From: Cerrena zonata
Lineage: Eukaryota; Basidiomycota; Agaricomycetes; Polyporales; Cerrenaceae
Direction of reading: 5' to 3'
Length of the DNA: 64,000 nucleotides
Assembly (NCBI GenBank): GCA_038087015.1
Contig: JASBNA010000022.1
Coordinates: 372,001 to 436,000, forward strand
The notes beneath the pieces were generated by a model that was not told the DNA's origin, searched no databases, and saw only the letters and a list, made by a program, of their open reading frames with translations. A program made the position numbers and the translations under genes. Every line of letters begins with the position of its first letter. The stretch's first letter is position 1. This document shows positions 20,583 to 35,046 of this stretch, piece by piece.

Positions 20583-23500
20583 ATGTCGGGAAAACGTGAT
20601 CTCTCAGGCTACAACTATGCCGCTATCTCCTCGCTTGTTTTGACCGCCGACAGGTCTGCTCTTCCTCGGCGTGACAAAGAGCCAGATGGCGCACCTACTT
20701 CACTTGCTGGTCGTATCGACCCCAAAGAGATGGGATCTCGCGTACAGCGTGAATTGCCCAAGGACCTCGAAAAGAAGAAGAAAAAGGCGTCAGAATCGAA
20801 GCAAGAGGCAGCAGAAAGGCTTCCGAAGCGCAAGGCTACAGACACTGTTGGCTTTGGCTACACTGACATTATTGAAGCCACCCAGGACGTCGAGGGACTT
20901 ACCTACCGACCACGTACTGCCGAAACTAGAGAAGTGTACGAGCTCATCTTGTCTACCGTTCACCAGGCTCTTGGTGACCAAGCACAGGACATAGTCCGTT
21001 CCGCTGCGGACGCCGTGCTGGAGTCACTCAAAAACGAGAACTTGAAGGACTTTGACAAGAAGAAAGAAGTGGAAGAAATTCTGAGCTCAATATCTAACGA
21101 GACCTTCTCGCAGCTTCTGAACCTCTCGAAGAAGATTACCGATTACGCGACAGAAGATGAGGCAGCAGTAGACCCGGATATGGAGAGGAAGGATGCAGAG
21201 ATTGACGATGAAATGGGCGTAGCGGTGGTATTTGACGAAGAAGAACAGGAGGAAGAAGATGAGGAGGGCTTCGAGATTCGGGAAGACTCTGACGAAGAGA
21301 GTGGAGGTGAAGAGGAACCAACAGAAGAACCCGAGCCTCTTGAAGGTGACGAAGATATCGTTGTCGGCGGTGCATCATCATCTGCACAGAGAAAGAAGGT
21401 TGCCGAGAAAGACATCGTTTCACCTCACGAAATCGACGCGTTCTGGGTACAGCGACAAGTGTCAGAACTCTATACCGACCCCGTCACTGCAGCCGACAAG
21501 GCTCAATCCGTTCTCACTATTCTTGGTTCGGAATCCAACCTTCGAGACTGTGAAAACCAGTTGATGGACCTTTTCGAATATCAAAGTTTCGAGATTATTA
21601 CCAAATTCCTGAAAAACCGCGACGTTATCGTCTGGTGTACGAAGCTCATGCGTAGTGACGCAGACGAGAGGGTCAACCTCGAGGTCGCTATGCGGGAGAA
21701 AGGTCTTGGTTGGATCCTGAGGGAACTCTCTGGCGATCGTAAAGCCAAAGGCCGAGCACAAGATGCCATGGATGTCGACGAGCAGCCCAAGGAAATTCCG
21801 AAGACCGCGACTCTTGCGCCAGGATCTACCGTACAGCCGAAGAAAATGGTCGACCTAGAGGGTATGGCATTCAGTCAAGGAGCACACTTGATGTCCAACA
21901 AGAAGTGTAAACTACCTGAAGGCTCGTTCAAACGTGCAAAGAAGGGCTACGAGGAAATTCATGTGCCTGCTCCCCAGCCTAAGCCAGTTCAACCAGGCGA
22001 ACTTGTTTCTATCGGAGAGCTCCCTGACTGGGCTCAAGCAGGCTTTGTGGGTCTTCACAACCTGAATCGTGTACAGAGTAAACTCTTTCCTATTGCGTTT
22101 GGTACAGATGAACCTCTGCTATTATGTGCACCGACCGGTGCTGGTAAGGTTGGTGACTCCACCTTGATTTAAACTTAACCGTCGTTCTGACTAGCTTTTT
22201 TCCAGACTAACGTCGCCATGCTCACCATCATGAATGAACTTTCCAAGCACCGGAATGAGGTGACCGGCCAATTCGATTTGAACTCGTTCAAGATTATTTA
22301 CATCGCACCCATGAAAGCCCTCGTCCAGGAAATGGTTGGCAACTTCTCTTCACGGTTACGCTCGTTCGGAATCAAGGTTGGAGAATTGACTGGTGATGCA
22401 CAAATGACGAAGCAACAGATCTCGGAAACCCAAATCATCGTCACAACACCCGAGAAATGGGATGTTATCACTCGTAAGAGTACAGACACCAGCTACACTA
22501 ACCTTGTTCGTCTCATCATCATCGATGAGATCCACTTACTTCACGACGAACGTGGTCCAGTCCTCGAGAGTTTGGTCGCGCGTACCATTCGGCGAATGGA
22601 ACAGACTAACGAATATGTTCGGCTAGTTGGTCTCTCTGCCACTCTGCCAAACTACCAGGATGTCGCTTCATTCCTTCGTGTGGACCCCGCGAAGGGGCTT
22701 TTCTATTTCGACTCGACGTTCCGACCCTGTCCTCTTCAACAGCAGTTCATTGGTGTCACCGAAAAGAAGGCTATCAAGCGATACCAAGTTATGAACGAGG
22801 TCTGTTACGAGAAGGTTCTTGACCAAGCAGGTCATAATCAAACGATCGTTTTCGTACACTCGCGGAAGGAAACAGCAAAGACTGCCAAGTTCCTTCGTGA
22901 TATGGCCATTGAGAAAGAGACAATTACGGAGTTCGTCAGGCCAGAGGGTGCTACTCGAGAGATCTTGCTTGAGGAAGCCAACAACGCCACGAATCCAGAT
23001 CTTAAGGATCTCCTTCAGTTCGGTTTTGGTATCCATCACGCTGGTATGAACCGTGCAGATCGTGGAGTCGTCGAAGAACTGTTTGCCGATGGACACCTCC
23101 AAGTTCTCGTTTGTACTGCTACCCTCGCATGGGGTGTCAACTTGCCAGCGCATACGGTCATCATCAAGGGCACACAGATCTACAACCCTGAAAAAGGGCG
23201 ATGGGTTGAACTGTCTCCTCAAGATGTCTTGCAGATGCTCGGTCGTGCAGGTCGTCCTCAGTTCGATACATTCGGTGAAGGTATCATCATCACGAACCAC
23301 GCGGAACTGCAGTATTATCTCTCACTTATGAACCAACAACTCCCCATCGAGTCACAGTTCGTGTCGAAATTGTCGGATAACCTGAATGCTGAGATCGTGC
23401 TGGGTACTATTCGAAATCGTGACGAAGCTGTCCAATGGCTAGGTTACACTTATCTGTGAGTGTTTCTTTGGTTATACGTGACTAGAACTATACTAATGTT

Positions 23501-26500
23501 GGCTTTTTGAAGGTATGTTCGAATGCTTAAGGATCCCGTCCTTTACAGTGTTGGCATAGACTACCAAGACGACGATCCTTCTCTGATACAGAAACGAGCG
23601 GATATCATACACACTGCTGCAGCGATGCTAGAAAAGTGTCACCTTATCAAGTACGAGCGTGCAAGTGGTCGATTCCAAAGCACTGAACTAGGTCGGATTG
23701 CGTCGCATTACTACGTGACATACAACTCTATGGCTACCTATAACCAACATCTCCGGCCTTCGATGCAGCACCTCGAGCTCTTCCGTGTATTCGCACTATC
23801 GAACGAGTTCAAACTTCTGCCTGTTCGTCAAGACGAAAAACTCGAACTCAGCAAACTTCTCGAACGTGTTCCCATTCCCGTCAAGGAGACCGTTGAAGAA
23901 CCCGCTTCCAAGATTAACGTCCTCTTACAAGCATACATCTCTGGACTCAAGCTTGAGGGTTTCGCACTAGTTGCCGACATGGTTTATATTCACCAGTCCG
24001 CTGGCCGTATCTTGCGTGCTATATTCGAGATTTGTTTGAAACGAGGATGGGCAATTCCCGCCAAGGCCGCACTGGATATGTGCAAGATGGTGGAGAAGAA
24101 GATGTGGGGTGCTATGACTCCTTTACGTCAATTCAAGGGGGTACCTCAAGACATTATTCGCAAAGCCGAAAGTAAACAATTCCCTTGGTACCGATACTTC
24201 GATTTGAGTGCCCCGGAAATTGGAGAATTGTTGGGTGCTCAGCTTAACGTCGGTAAACTCGTTTATCGACTGGTTCACCACTTCCCGAAACTAGCACTCT
24301 CGGCCCAAGTCCAGCCTATCACTCGATCCCTTCTTCGTATCGACTTGACCATCACTCCTGATTTCCAATGGGATGACAAGATTCATGGCAACATGGAGGC
24401 ATTTTGGGTTACTGTCGAAGATGTCGATGGTGAAGTGGTTCTCTTCCACGACACTTTCACTCTCCGTCAACGATATGCTGAAGACGAACACAACTTGACG
24501 CTCACTGTTCCTATGTTCGAGCCTGTCCCGCCAAACTACTACATCTCTGTCGTCTCTGATCGTTGGTTGCATGCTGAGACCCGGTTGCCCATTTCGTTCA
24601 AGCATCTCATCCTTCCCGAGAAATTCCCCCCTCCTACACCTCTTCTTGACCTCCAATCCCTCCCTCTTTCTGCTCTTCACAACAAAGAATTTGAGAGCAT
24701 CTATTCGTCGACCATTCAAACATTCAATAAGATTCAGACGCAGGTGTTCCAGGCGCTATACACCACCGACGACAATATTTTCATTGGAGCTCCCACCGGT
24801 AGTGGCAAGACTATTTGCGCAGAGTTCGCCCTCCTTCGGCTTTGGAGTAAACGTGAACAACCTCGCGCGGTTTGTATTGAGCCATTCCAAGATATGGTCG
24901 ACCTTCGTGTCGCCGAATGGCGAGCTAAATTTGGCAACCTGCAAGGTGGCAAGGAGATTGTTAGCCTGACTGGTGAGACTAGCGCGGACTTGCGTCTCCT
25001 TGAAAAGGGTGACCTTATTGTCTGCACACCATCTCAGGTTCGTCGACCAATATTCTGTTTTTTAATACTGCATTACTGACTAATATTGTAGTGGGACGTA
25101 TTGTCTAGACGATGGCGCCAAAGGAAGAACGTCCAGACGATCGGCCTGCTCATTTGTGATGAGGTTCAGCAAGTCGGCGGCGAGGTTGGCCCAACATACG
25201 AGATCGTAATCTCTCGTACGAGATATGTTTCTGCCCAGACTGAAATCAAGACCCGTATCGTTACTTGTGGTGTATCCCTCGCCAACGCAAGAGATCTGGG
25301 CGAGTGGATCGGAGCACCTTCGCACGCTATCTTCAACTTCCCGCCAAGGTATGTTTCTCAATTTCAATTTTTCGGTTGGTATCCTCATGTCGTACTGTTT
25401 AGTGCTCGTCCTCTTGACATGGATATTCACATTCAGAGCTTCAATATCCCTCATTTCCCTTCCCTCATGATCAGCATGTCAAAACCGGCATATGTCGCAA
25501 TGATCGAATACTCGCCTAACAAGCCCGTTATCATCTTCGTTCCTTCTCGTCGTCAATGTCGACTCACTGCAGACGATATCCTTACACACTGCGGTGCCGA
25601 TGATAATAGTAACCGATTCCTTAACATCGAAGAAAAGGATCTGCAACCACATCTTGACCACATCACCGACAGCGGTTTGGTAGACACCTTGAAACATGGT
25701 GTTGGTTACTATCACGAAGCTTTGAACAAGCAAGACAAGAAGATTGTCGAAAGGCTATTCCAGTCGGGAGCTATCCAAGTTCTCATCGCTTCAAAGGATG
25801 TTGCCTGGAGTCTCCCAGTTGCTTCATATATGGTGATAATCATGGGTGTCCAATCGTACGAGGGCAAGGAGCATCGATATGTCGACTACCCTGTCATGGA
25901 TGTCCTTCAAATGATGGGTCGAGCATGCAGGCCAACCGAAGACGACAGAAGTCGATGCGTTCTTATGTGTCAACAGACACGCAAGGACTTTTACAAGAAA
26001 TTCCTTGCCGAAGGTCTTCCGATTGAGTCTCATTTATCGACTCATATGCTTCACGACTACTTCATGGCGGAGATCGCTGTCAAGACGATCGAGAACAAGC
26101 AAGACGCAATGGACATCTTAACTTGGACATACTTCTACCGGAGAATGACGCAGAATCCCAACTACTACAACTTGCACAACGTCAGTCACCAACATCTCTC
26201 TGATCATTTGTCGGAATTGGTCGAGACCACGCTCAGTGACCTGGTCACTTCGAAGTGCATTGCTATCGGTGAGTCTTCTCCTAACTTCAATTTATCTATG
26301 ACGTACTTACGCGAATTACAGAGGACGAAATGGACGTCTCGCCGCTGAACTTGGGTATGATTGCTGCGTACTACAATATCTCATGTAAACATTCTTCATC
26401 TCCTCGATCTCCGAAAAACTCACTAACAACTCTTCTAGATGTCACCGTCGAGGTATACACGTTGTCGCTCAAGGAGCGTACCAAGATGAAAGGCCTTCTC

Positions 26501-27523
26501 GAAGTCGTCTCATCTTCTGCCGAATTTGAGACAATTCCTATTCGACGACACGAAGATGTTCTTCTGAAACGCATCTACGATCGTGTGCCTGTCAAGCTCG
26601 ACACCGTTGACTTTGAGACTCCTCATTTCAAGACTTTCCTTCTACTTCAGGCCCATTTCTCGCGTATCCAATTACCACCTGATCTCGCCGCTGACCAGGT
26701 CCTGGTACTGGAGAAGGTTCTCAATCTCCTTTCGGCTTGTGTCGATGTGATGTCATCCAATGCTTGGTTGAATGCTTTGGGGGCGATGGATCTCTCACAG
26801 ATGTGTGTCCAAGCTTGTTGGGAAACTGATTCACCACTCAAGCAAGTTCCTCACTTCGAACACGACGTAAGTCAAATCAATTATATGTACTATATGAGAG
26901 TGTTGGCTTACGTTACCTCTATAGGTGATTCAACGGTGCAAAGAGGCTGGTATCGACTCTGTGTACGATATCATGGAAATGGAAGACGATCAACGCAACC
27001 AGCTCCTTCAGATGGATGCAAGGCAAATGTATGTTATGTTTCATACCTCTATACTCAATTTATTCTAAACTCATGGTTTTTTCCTACCAGGCGGGATGTT
27101 GCCACTTTCGTCAACTCGTACCCTACGCTGGATGTCAACTATGAACTCACCAAGGGCGATTACACTGCGGGTTCACCGATCTTGATTACCGTCAGCCTTA
27201 CGCGAGACGCCGACGAAGACGATGGTGACGATGACCAAACCGTCATCGCGCCCTACTTCCCTCTCAAGAAGATGGCCAATTGGTGGCTTGTTATTGGTGA
27301 ACCTTCCACTCGACAACTACTGTCGATCAAGCGTGTTACGGTCAACAAAAACCTCGCTGTGAAGCTCGAGTTCACTCTTCCCAAAGGCACACATGACCTC
27401 AAACTCTACGTCATCTGCGACTCTTACATAGGTGCTGATCACGACATAAACATCGATCCTGTTGAGGTTGCCGAAGGGGAGGACAGTGATAGCGATGAGG
27501 AGATGGAGAGCGACGAGGATTAA
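20583..27523 (+). CDS. BRR2: Pre-mRNA splicing helicase Brr2 (U5 snRNP 200-kDa Ski2-like RNA helicase)
   Basis: Brr2 unwinds U4/U6 to activate the spliceosome and helps disassemble it. The predicted protein is about 2,160 residues, the normal size. ATG 20583 begins [20 protein letters not shown], and an acidic N-terminal part follows. The first helicase cassette has APTGAGKT (split by the intron near 22149), [29 protein letters not shown] and [17 protein letters not shown], then winged-helix and Sec63 parts. The second cassette keeps APTGSGKT but has [16 protein letters not shown], motif II as DEVQ, and [12 protein letters not shown]. This agrees with the view that the C-terminal cassette is a regulatory pseudo-helicase. 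The C-terminal Sec63 module ends in an acidic tail ([14 protein letters not shown]) at the TAA at 27521-27523. Eight GT-AG introns were placed, all in frame. Confidence 0.96.
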
Positions 27524-27779
27524 CCTTCTGATATTGTGGTACTACTTTCTATTTCATTCTTGTTGTTCCCGCTATCGTTGTTGTAAAATGTATCGCTATT
27601 GCTTTCTAATTCAATCCCATTGTACTCTGAAGCTTTGAGATTTGTGGAGGAGATTAGTCCAAAGGTGGAACCTCAAGCTTCAAGCTCAAGCTGTGTAGTC
27701 GCTCAACCGCGGCGAATGGACAAACCTCGGAGTACGCGGTGATGACTTACTCTTTCAAGTTCCCCACGACCACCATGTC

Positions 27780-29100
27780 ATGCGGACTTTCACTCGCATG
27801 TTCAGGCTCTCTGCGATAAACAAGAACATACGCACCCTGAATTATGCTCGTAAAGTCAACCGGCCATTTTTATACGCTAGGACTTCCTTTGTCAAGTATC
27901 AATCAGCTCTATGGAGACCTCACCTGAAGGTACCATTTACCCTGAGTGGCTTGCTATCGCTGCAGCCAACGGGCGATGCACCGTCTCCATGGCTGGCACT
28001 TGGTGTATTCATTGGTCTGCCTACTGTACTATGGGCGTACAAGGTAAATAAAAGCCATCCCTAGCATACTTACTTACCGTGATTCCTCACCCTCGTCCTG
28101 TAGAGCTTGATGATGTTCATTTTTCAACGGAAAATTATCTACATGGGTAATTACAGTTCTCCATCGGAATTGGGTATCGATATAACCAAAATCCAGGTTA
28201 CGCTCCGCTTGGTGCTAGGACTGAAGTGCTCGGACAAGATATCCGGATACCAAAGGGACTTCATTGCCGTGAGGTCTGTGTAGCGGGAGAGAAAAATGTC
28301 AAACTGTATGGGATTTATGTCTGCCGAAAGGAGTCATATCCTCGCTCCCCAAAGACCATATTAGTCTACCTCCAGGGTGAGTGTGAGCACCCCACAGCTC
28401 ACAGACAACATTTAACTGTTCGGTAGGAAATGCCGGCAACCCGCTTAGCAGACTTCCGGTTTTCGAACGCTTGCTCTCGGACAAACCATCAGATACGGCG
28501 GTCTTAGCCATCGCTCCCCGGTCGTATTGGAAGTCTTCATCGCGTAGAGCCACGGAACGAGGCCTTCTCTCAGACTATCGTCACGTCCTACAATACACAA
28601 TGAACCAATACCCTGACTCCAATGTCGTCCTCTATGGACATTCATTGGGAGGTGCTATTGCCGTATGCCTCGCTGCTCAGCTAAACGCCTTAGATCACCC
28701 TAGTATCAAAGGGCTCATACTCGAAAATCCATTTGCGTCGGTCCCTGGTATGGTCAAGGCACTATATCCAGAACGGTGGTTACCATACCATTACATGGGT
28801 CCTCTAGTATTCGATAAATGGGATGCATTACAAGAGATGCAAAATATGCACGAAGCTTCTTTATTGCGAAAGCTCTCACAGAATATGCTCGTTTTACTCA
28901 GCGAGAAGGACGAGGTGGTCCCAACCGAAATGGGAAGGGCCTTATTTGAAGCAGCAAGTGATACCCCTACCGTAATCCCGAGTCCGAAGCCTCTTATGAG
29001 GCGAGGCGAGTTGGTTGTCATTCGGGGGGCATTACACGAGGATGGGTGGATGAGACGCCAATGGGTAGTTGTGATGGATAAGTACCTTGCCTCTAATTGA
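27780..29100 (+). CDS. Membrane-anchored alpha/beta hydrolase (ABHD12/13, Bem46-like)
   Basis: Predicted serine hydrolase of the ABHD12/ABHD13/Bem46 type; the substrate is unknown, lysophospholipid or acyl-ester being a family-level guess. ATG 27780 opens a basic N-terminus, then a hydrophobic segment (WLALGVFIGLPTVLWAYK) that probably anchors it. After introns near 28045 and 28155 come FQRKIIYM and YAPLGARTEVLGQDIRIPKG. The oxyanion strand ILVYLQGNAGNPLSRLP spans another intron. The nucleophile elbow is GHSLGG with the catalytic serine, the acid is in LSEKDEVVP and the histidine in RGALHEDGW. The stop is TGA 29098-29100. The full triad and normal length suggest an active enzyme. Confidence 0.85.
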
Positions 29101-29505
29101 TCAATATTTCAATAGACAACTTCCAATAGCATATACTTCGGAGCATAGGATCATTTTACTCCTCTTTTCAGGTTTAATATTGTGCGAAGCTGGATTCCTT
29201 TTTTTCTTTTTTAACGTATAGTTGAAAAAGGAAAAAAGGAAGCTCCTTCCAATCCTTATTCAGCCATACACGTCCGATATGTCTCACTTTGTTGGTGTCG
29301 TCTTAGTACGCACAACTTCCAGCTTCAACTTCAACTTGAGTTCCGAGTCAAGTTGAACTGGAGTGCCCGCCGTGGCCGAAACCAGATAGACCGTGGGAAT
29401 ATGTTCATACACAATGTAAATACGATGGTTTTGTAAATAATACATTCCTCTTAACCCCCAGGCTATACGTCTGTCATTACTTTCCCTCATTGTAACATTG
29501 CAAAA
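29101..29505. other. Intergenic region between the hydrolase gene and CFT1
   Basis: About 400 bases containing an A/T-rich imperfect inverted repeat (29197-29239) and no coding sequence I can support. Confidence 0.5.
29197..29239. repeat. Imperfect A/T-rich inverted repeat
   Basis: A pyrimidine arm (CCTTTTTTTC...TTAAC) is followed after a short GTATA loop by a roughly complementary purine arm (GTTG...AAAAAAGG), with about 19-bp arms and a few mismatches. It lies about 100 bp after the hydrolase stop codon and may be a 3'-end hairpin. Confidence 0.5.
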
Positions 29506-32500
29506 ATGCACACTTTACGACACGAAATATTACCTCCAAGTGGTATAGAATTTGCAGCTTGCCTCCGACTCACCCCGTCCACAGTCAGCTCGGCCGCTTC
29601 TAGTTCTACTACTCCAAAAGCTCTCTACAATATTGTCGTCGCTCGTTCGAGTCTGATTCGTATTTTTGAAGTCCGAGAGGAACCTATCCCAATCTCTCAG
29701 AAGAAGGAAGATGAACGCGAAAGACGAGCGAGTGTACGAAAGGGAACAGAGGCTGTAGAAGGGGAAGTCGAGATGGATGGGGCGGGCGAGGGTTATGTGA
29801 ACGTTGGCATCGTCAAGGTGAATCCACTGCACCACCTAGTTCTAATGTGGTCACTACAGAATTGCAATATATTTTGTTGTCGCACACCTGCACTCTGGGT
29901 GATCCAAGTCGCGTGAAGGAAATATACTAACGTCGATTTGACATTTGCAGTCTTCTGCTCAGGATGCAGCAGTACCTCTCGTCATCCATCGCGTTTATTT
30001 GCTCCGAGAACACCATTTACATGGGATCGTGACAGGGATGGAAGGTGTACGCACTATGAGCTCAGTAGAGGATGGCCTCGACCGTCTCCTTGTTTCATTT
30101 AAAGATGCCAAGGTATGTGATTCGTGCATGAATGTACATCAAGTTTTGATCACTGTTCAATAGATCGCTTTGCTGGAATGGTCTCTGGAGACTGAGAATA
30201 TCAGTACGGTTTCAATTCATACGTATGAACGAGCACCACAGTTGGTAAGTCTAAACCTACTAGAGGCACGCGACTGTTCTCACAGAACGCTCAGGCTGCG
30301 CTAGATGCATCACTCTTTTCTTCGATGTTGCGAAGCGATCCGCTCTCTCGCTGTGCTGCACTACTGCTACCTAAGGATTCTATCGCTGTTCTGCCGTTTT
30401 ACCAAACCCAAGTAGACTTGGATGTAATGGAGCAAGATACACAAGCCAGGTACGCCTCGAACTGTTCGCAGTAATGTTACTCATCTTATTCTTTGACAGA
30501 GATATTCCCTATTCCCCAAGTTTCATCCTGGACTTCGCAGCTGATGTGGATGAGCGTATACGACATGTTATTGATTTCGTATTTCTGCCAGGTTTCCACA
30601 GCCCTACTATAGCCGTTCTCTTCCAACGACAACAAACCTGGACAGGGTACGTCTAATTTTTTGTCCTCTTTGGATGATGCTCATCCTTTTACAGGCGACT
30701 GAAGGAATATAAGGATACTGTAGGCTTATTTATCTTCACCCTTGATCTTGTGACGCATAATTGTCCTATCATCACAACTGTCGAAAATCTTCCCTACGAC
30801 AGTCTTTATTTGACGGCCTGCTCGAGCGCACTCGGTGGTGTCGTAATTATCACAGCCAACTCCATCATTCACGTTGACCAAACATCTCGACGAATGGCTT
30901 GCGCTGTGAACGGGTGGGTCTCCCGTGTGAGCGATATTACCGTTCCTCCAATAACGCCAAACCTGGAGCTACAACTGGAAGGATCTCGCGCAGAGTTCGT
31001 CGATGATAAGACTCTGTTCGTGATACTCAAAGATGGCACTGTTTACCCTGTGGAAATAGGAGCTGATGGACGGACTGTGTCACATCTCTCAATCACTGCC
31101 CCGGTAGCAATGACCACAGTGCCTACGATTGTTCGAAGGGTACAGGAAGACTTCCTGTTCATTGGAAGCATTGTTGGGCCATCGGTGTTGCTCAAAGCTG
31201 CAAAAGTAGATGAGGAAATCCCTGAAGATGACGTGGAGATGGAAACCTCCCCAGCTACCGTCGTGGATACAACAAACCCAATGGATATTGACGACGACGA
31301 CGGTCAGCCTCTCACCCCCGAATCATACTCGAAGCTGACTTCTTCTAGATATCTATGGACCTGTTCAGAAGGAAACAAAACAGGACACAAATGGTGTATC
31401 GAACGGTGTCGTGGTGGCTCCTAAGCGTACTCGCACGGTAGTTCACCTATCGCTTTGTGATTCAATACCCACCTATGGCCCCATTTCTGATATCACATTC
31501 GCTATGGCGAAGAATGGAGTTCGTCGTCTTATTCATATCGTCTATGACCTATTTCTCATTCCTTTCCTATAGGATCGTCTTGTCCCGGAGCTTGTTGCTG
31601 CTACAGGCTCAGGTCCATTTGCAGGATTCACACTCTTCCAGGTATGTCGCGTCCTACTACGCACACTCGGAGTCCATTTATCAGGCTCAAAACTGTTCAG
31701 CGCGATCTCCCCACGCGAGTAAAGAGAAAACTCCATGCAATTGGTGGCGGTAGGGGTGTGTGGTCACTTCCCGTGCGGCAAACCGTCAAGATCAATGGGT
31801 CGACGTATGAAAAACCAACGAACCTTCACCATGCTGAAAACGACTCGGTCATCATTAGTACAGATGCAAACCCTTCCCCTGGACTCTCGCGTGTACGTGC
31901 TGTGACAGTTATGAATAGGACTTGTTTAACCCCAACCCACTCCAGATTGCTCAACGATCTCCTAAGAGCGATATCGCGATTACTACACGCCTTCCAGGGA
32001 CCACTATTGGTGCTGCGCCATTTTTTCAGGGGACGGCGATCCTTCATGTTATGTCCAACTACATCCGCGTGCTAGAACCCGGTAGGCACCTGATTTTGTT
32101 CATGATGCTCTTGAATATATTGAAATGCTGTATTAGATGGAACTCAGCGTCAGGAAATCAAGGACCTCGATGGTAATATGCCTCGACCTAAGATTAGATA
32201 CTGCAGTATCTCGGATCCTTTCATTTTGATCATCCGTGAAGATGATTCGCTGGGTTTGTTCATTGGAGAGCCAGAAAGAGGAAAAATCCGACGGAAGGAC
32301 ATGTCCCCGATGGGAGAGAAGGTTTGTGGTTCTTATCGGGCGAAGACTTCAGTTAATTTATATTAATCCTAGACTTCGAAATACATTGCCGGCTGTTTCT
32401 ACGCAGACACATCAGGTATTTTCCAGTCTAAAGCCAATGCGACGGCGGAAGGTCCCGAGAAAACTGTGACAACACTTCAAGGGGTCGTCACAGCAGGGAG

Positions 32501-35046
32501 CAAAAGCCAATGGCTTCTCCTGGTCCGGCCTCAAGGTGTTATGGAGGTAAACGCTCATCTCGACATTAATTAGCATTCATTTTTGACGAGTTTCTAGATT
32601 TGGACACTACCTAAACTTACGCTGATCTTCTCCACCGGTGCAGTCAGCATGCTGGACAGCGTACTCGTCGACTCAGGAGAAGCACCAGCATTGTCTCTCC
32701 CACAAGACCCGCCCCGCAAGCCTCAAGAGCTTGATATTGAACAAATAGTAATAGCTCCACTCGGTGAATCGTCCCCGCGGCCTCATCTACTGGTTTGTGT
32801 TTCATTCTTATGAAGGACATCACCTGGCTGACGTCGTGCTTGTGGAATATAGGTCTTCCTTCGTTCAGGGCATTTTGCTATATACGAAGCAGTTTCCTCA
32901 CCTATTGTCGCAGATCAATCGCCGCCAGCAACTCGTGCACATACCTTGTTAGTAAAATTTGTGAAGGTATTGTCGCGATCGTTCGACATCCAGCCGCATA
33001 TGGATGAAGGAGAGAAGTCCGTGCTTGCTGAGCAAAAACGAATTTCACGCCATCTCATCCCCTTTGTAACATCGCCTGCCCCAGGCCAAAGTTTCTCAGG
33101 GGTGTTCCTGACAGGCGACAGACCGAGTTGGATCATTGCTACAGACAAGGGAGGTATTCGAATACATGCGTCTGGTCATTCTGTCGTCCATGCGTTTACA
33201 GCGTGTTCGCTATGGGAGTCTAAGGGTGATTTCCTTCTGTACTCAGAAGAGGTAGGAGCTCACCTTGCAGGTCGCGGGATGTCAACTTGCTGATCGGTGT
33301 ATAGGGACCTAGCCTTCTCGAGTGGATTCCCAACATGCAGCTCGATAATCACTTACCTTCTCGATCTATACCCAAAGATAGAGTTTACTCCAATGTTGTT
33401 TATGAGTCAACATCCTCTCTGCTTGTAGCTGCCTCTTCACAGCAAGCTAGATTCGCGTCATATGATGATGACGGAAACATACTTTGGGAACCGGATGGTG
33501 AGTATATGTGCTCTCTTTCTCTTTATCAGTATCTTATGATGTTTGGGCAGCACCCAATATTTCATATCCCGTATGTGAAACCTCAACCTTGGAGTTGATT
33601 TCACCTGAGACGTGGTTAACTATGGACGGGTACGTCATTCTACTGTCTGTCTAATACACAACCTAACGTACACTAGCCATGAGTTTGGTCAAAATGAATT
33701 CGTAACTTGCATAGCTTGTATTCCTCTGGAATCAACTAGTACCGACACCGGTGTAAAAGATTTCATTGTCGTTGGAACCACCATCAACCGTGGTGAGGAT
33801 CTCGCTGTGAAGGGGGCGGTGAGTGATCTTTTAATTGATGTCAACCATAACTCTGAGAAGTAATTTTAGGTATATATATTTGAAGTCGTCGAAGTCGTTC
33901 CTGATTCCTCAATATCTCCCAGACGATGGTATAGATTAAAATTGCTATGCCGGGATGATGCGAAAGGTCCTGTCACTGCAGTCTGTGGAATGAATGGCTA
34001 TCTCGTGTCCTCAATGGGCCAAAAAGTGGGTGTCAGAATTTTTTCAGATGACGTTTATTAAATTGAAACGCAGATCTTCGTGCGCGCGTTCGATCTGGAC
34101 GAACGTCTTGTGGGTGTTGCTTTCTTGGATGTTGGTGTGTATGTGACGTCGCTGAGAGCGACCAAAAATTTGCTCGTTATCGGAGATGCAGTAAAGAGCG
34201 TTTGGTTCGTCGCGTTCCAGGTATGATAAGTGATCGTAAGGTATCCTCGTATCATTCTACTCACCCTTTCTATGTAGGAGGATCCGTACAAGCTAGTTGT
34301 ACTCGCTAAAGATGTTTACCCAGTATGTGTGACCCAGGCTGATTTATTCTTCGCGGATGGACGAGTCTCCATCGTCAGCTGCGATGAGGAAGGTATCGTC
34401 AGAGTGTATGAATATGATCCACACAGTATGTGCCTATTCTGTCTGTCACTGTAGTTAAGCTCATCCGTTCCCCCCAGATCCTGAATCGAAGGGTGGTCAA
34501 CGTTTGCTCTGTCAAACCGAGTTTCACGGTCAGACGGAGTATCGTACATCCTACGTTATTGCGCGCCGGCCCAAGAATACTGGATCTGGGTTAGACTCTG
34601 AGATACCTCAAGCGAAGCTTATATGTGGTAAGCCAAGTGCCTGTGCTCGTCGATCTAACATAACCATTTTTCTAACCATTATCTCCAAGGTGGTACGGAT
34701 GGAACACTGTCTTCACTAACTTACGTAGATGAGGCAGCCTTCAAACGGCTTCATCTCTTACAAGGTCAACTAACCCGGAACATGCAGCACACAGCCGGCT
34801 TGAATCCCAAAGCATTCCGGTCAGTTGCTTCTTGTCACCTCACTCGGATCCTTGTTTATTTTTGGCTCTAGTATCGTGCACAATGATCGTGTTGCACGTC
34901 CTCTCACTAAAGGTATCCTCGACGGAAACTTGCTGTCCGCTTTTGAAGATCTGCCAATAGGACGTCAGGACGAAGTTACTCGCCAGATCGCCACAGAAAG
35001 GGCCGTCGTCATGAGAGATTGGGTTGGGCTTGGAGGTGCCTGGTAG
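29506..35046 (+). CDS. CFT1: Cleavage and polyadenylation factor subunit Cft1 / CPSF160
   Basis: This large beta-propeller scaffold of the pre-mRNA 3'-end processing machinery helps organise recognition of the polyadenylation signal. ATG 29506 (MHTLRHEILPPSGIEFAAC) starts an exon with a charged insertion rich in Glu, Lys and Arg. Then come LREHHLHGIVTGMEGVRTMS, VTHNCPIITTVENLPYDSLY and DRLVPELVAATGSGPFAGFT. They are followed by HAIGGGRGVWSLPVRQTVKI and FFQGTAILHVMSNYIRVLEP. The C-terminal CPSF-A region includes DEERLVGVAFLDVGVYV-like sequence and ends SAFEDLPIGRQDEVTRQIAT...RDWVGLGGAW at TAG 35044-35046. About twenty short GT-AG introns are needed. From 31,300 to 33,500 I traced each exon and the frame is unbroken; the outer thirds were checked less closely. 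The protein is about 1,400 residues, normal for the family. Confidence 0.92.
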
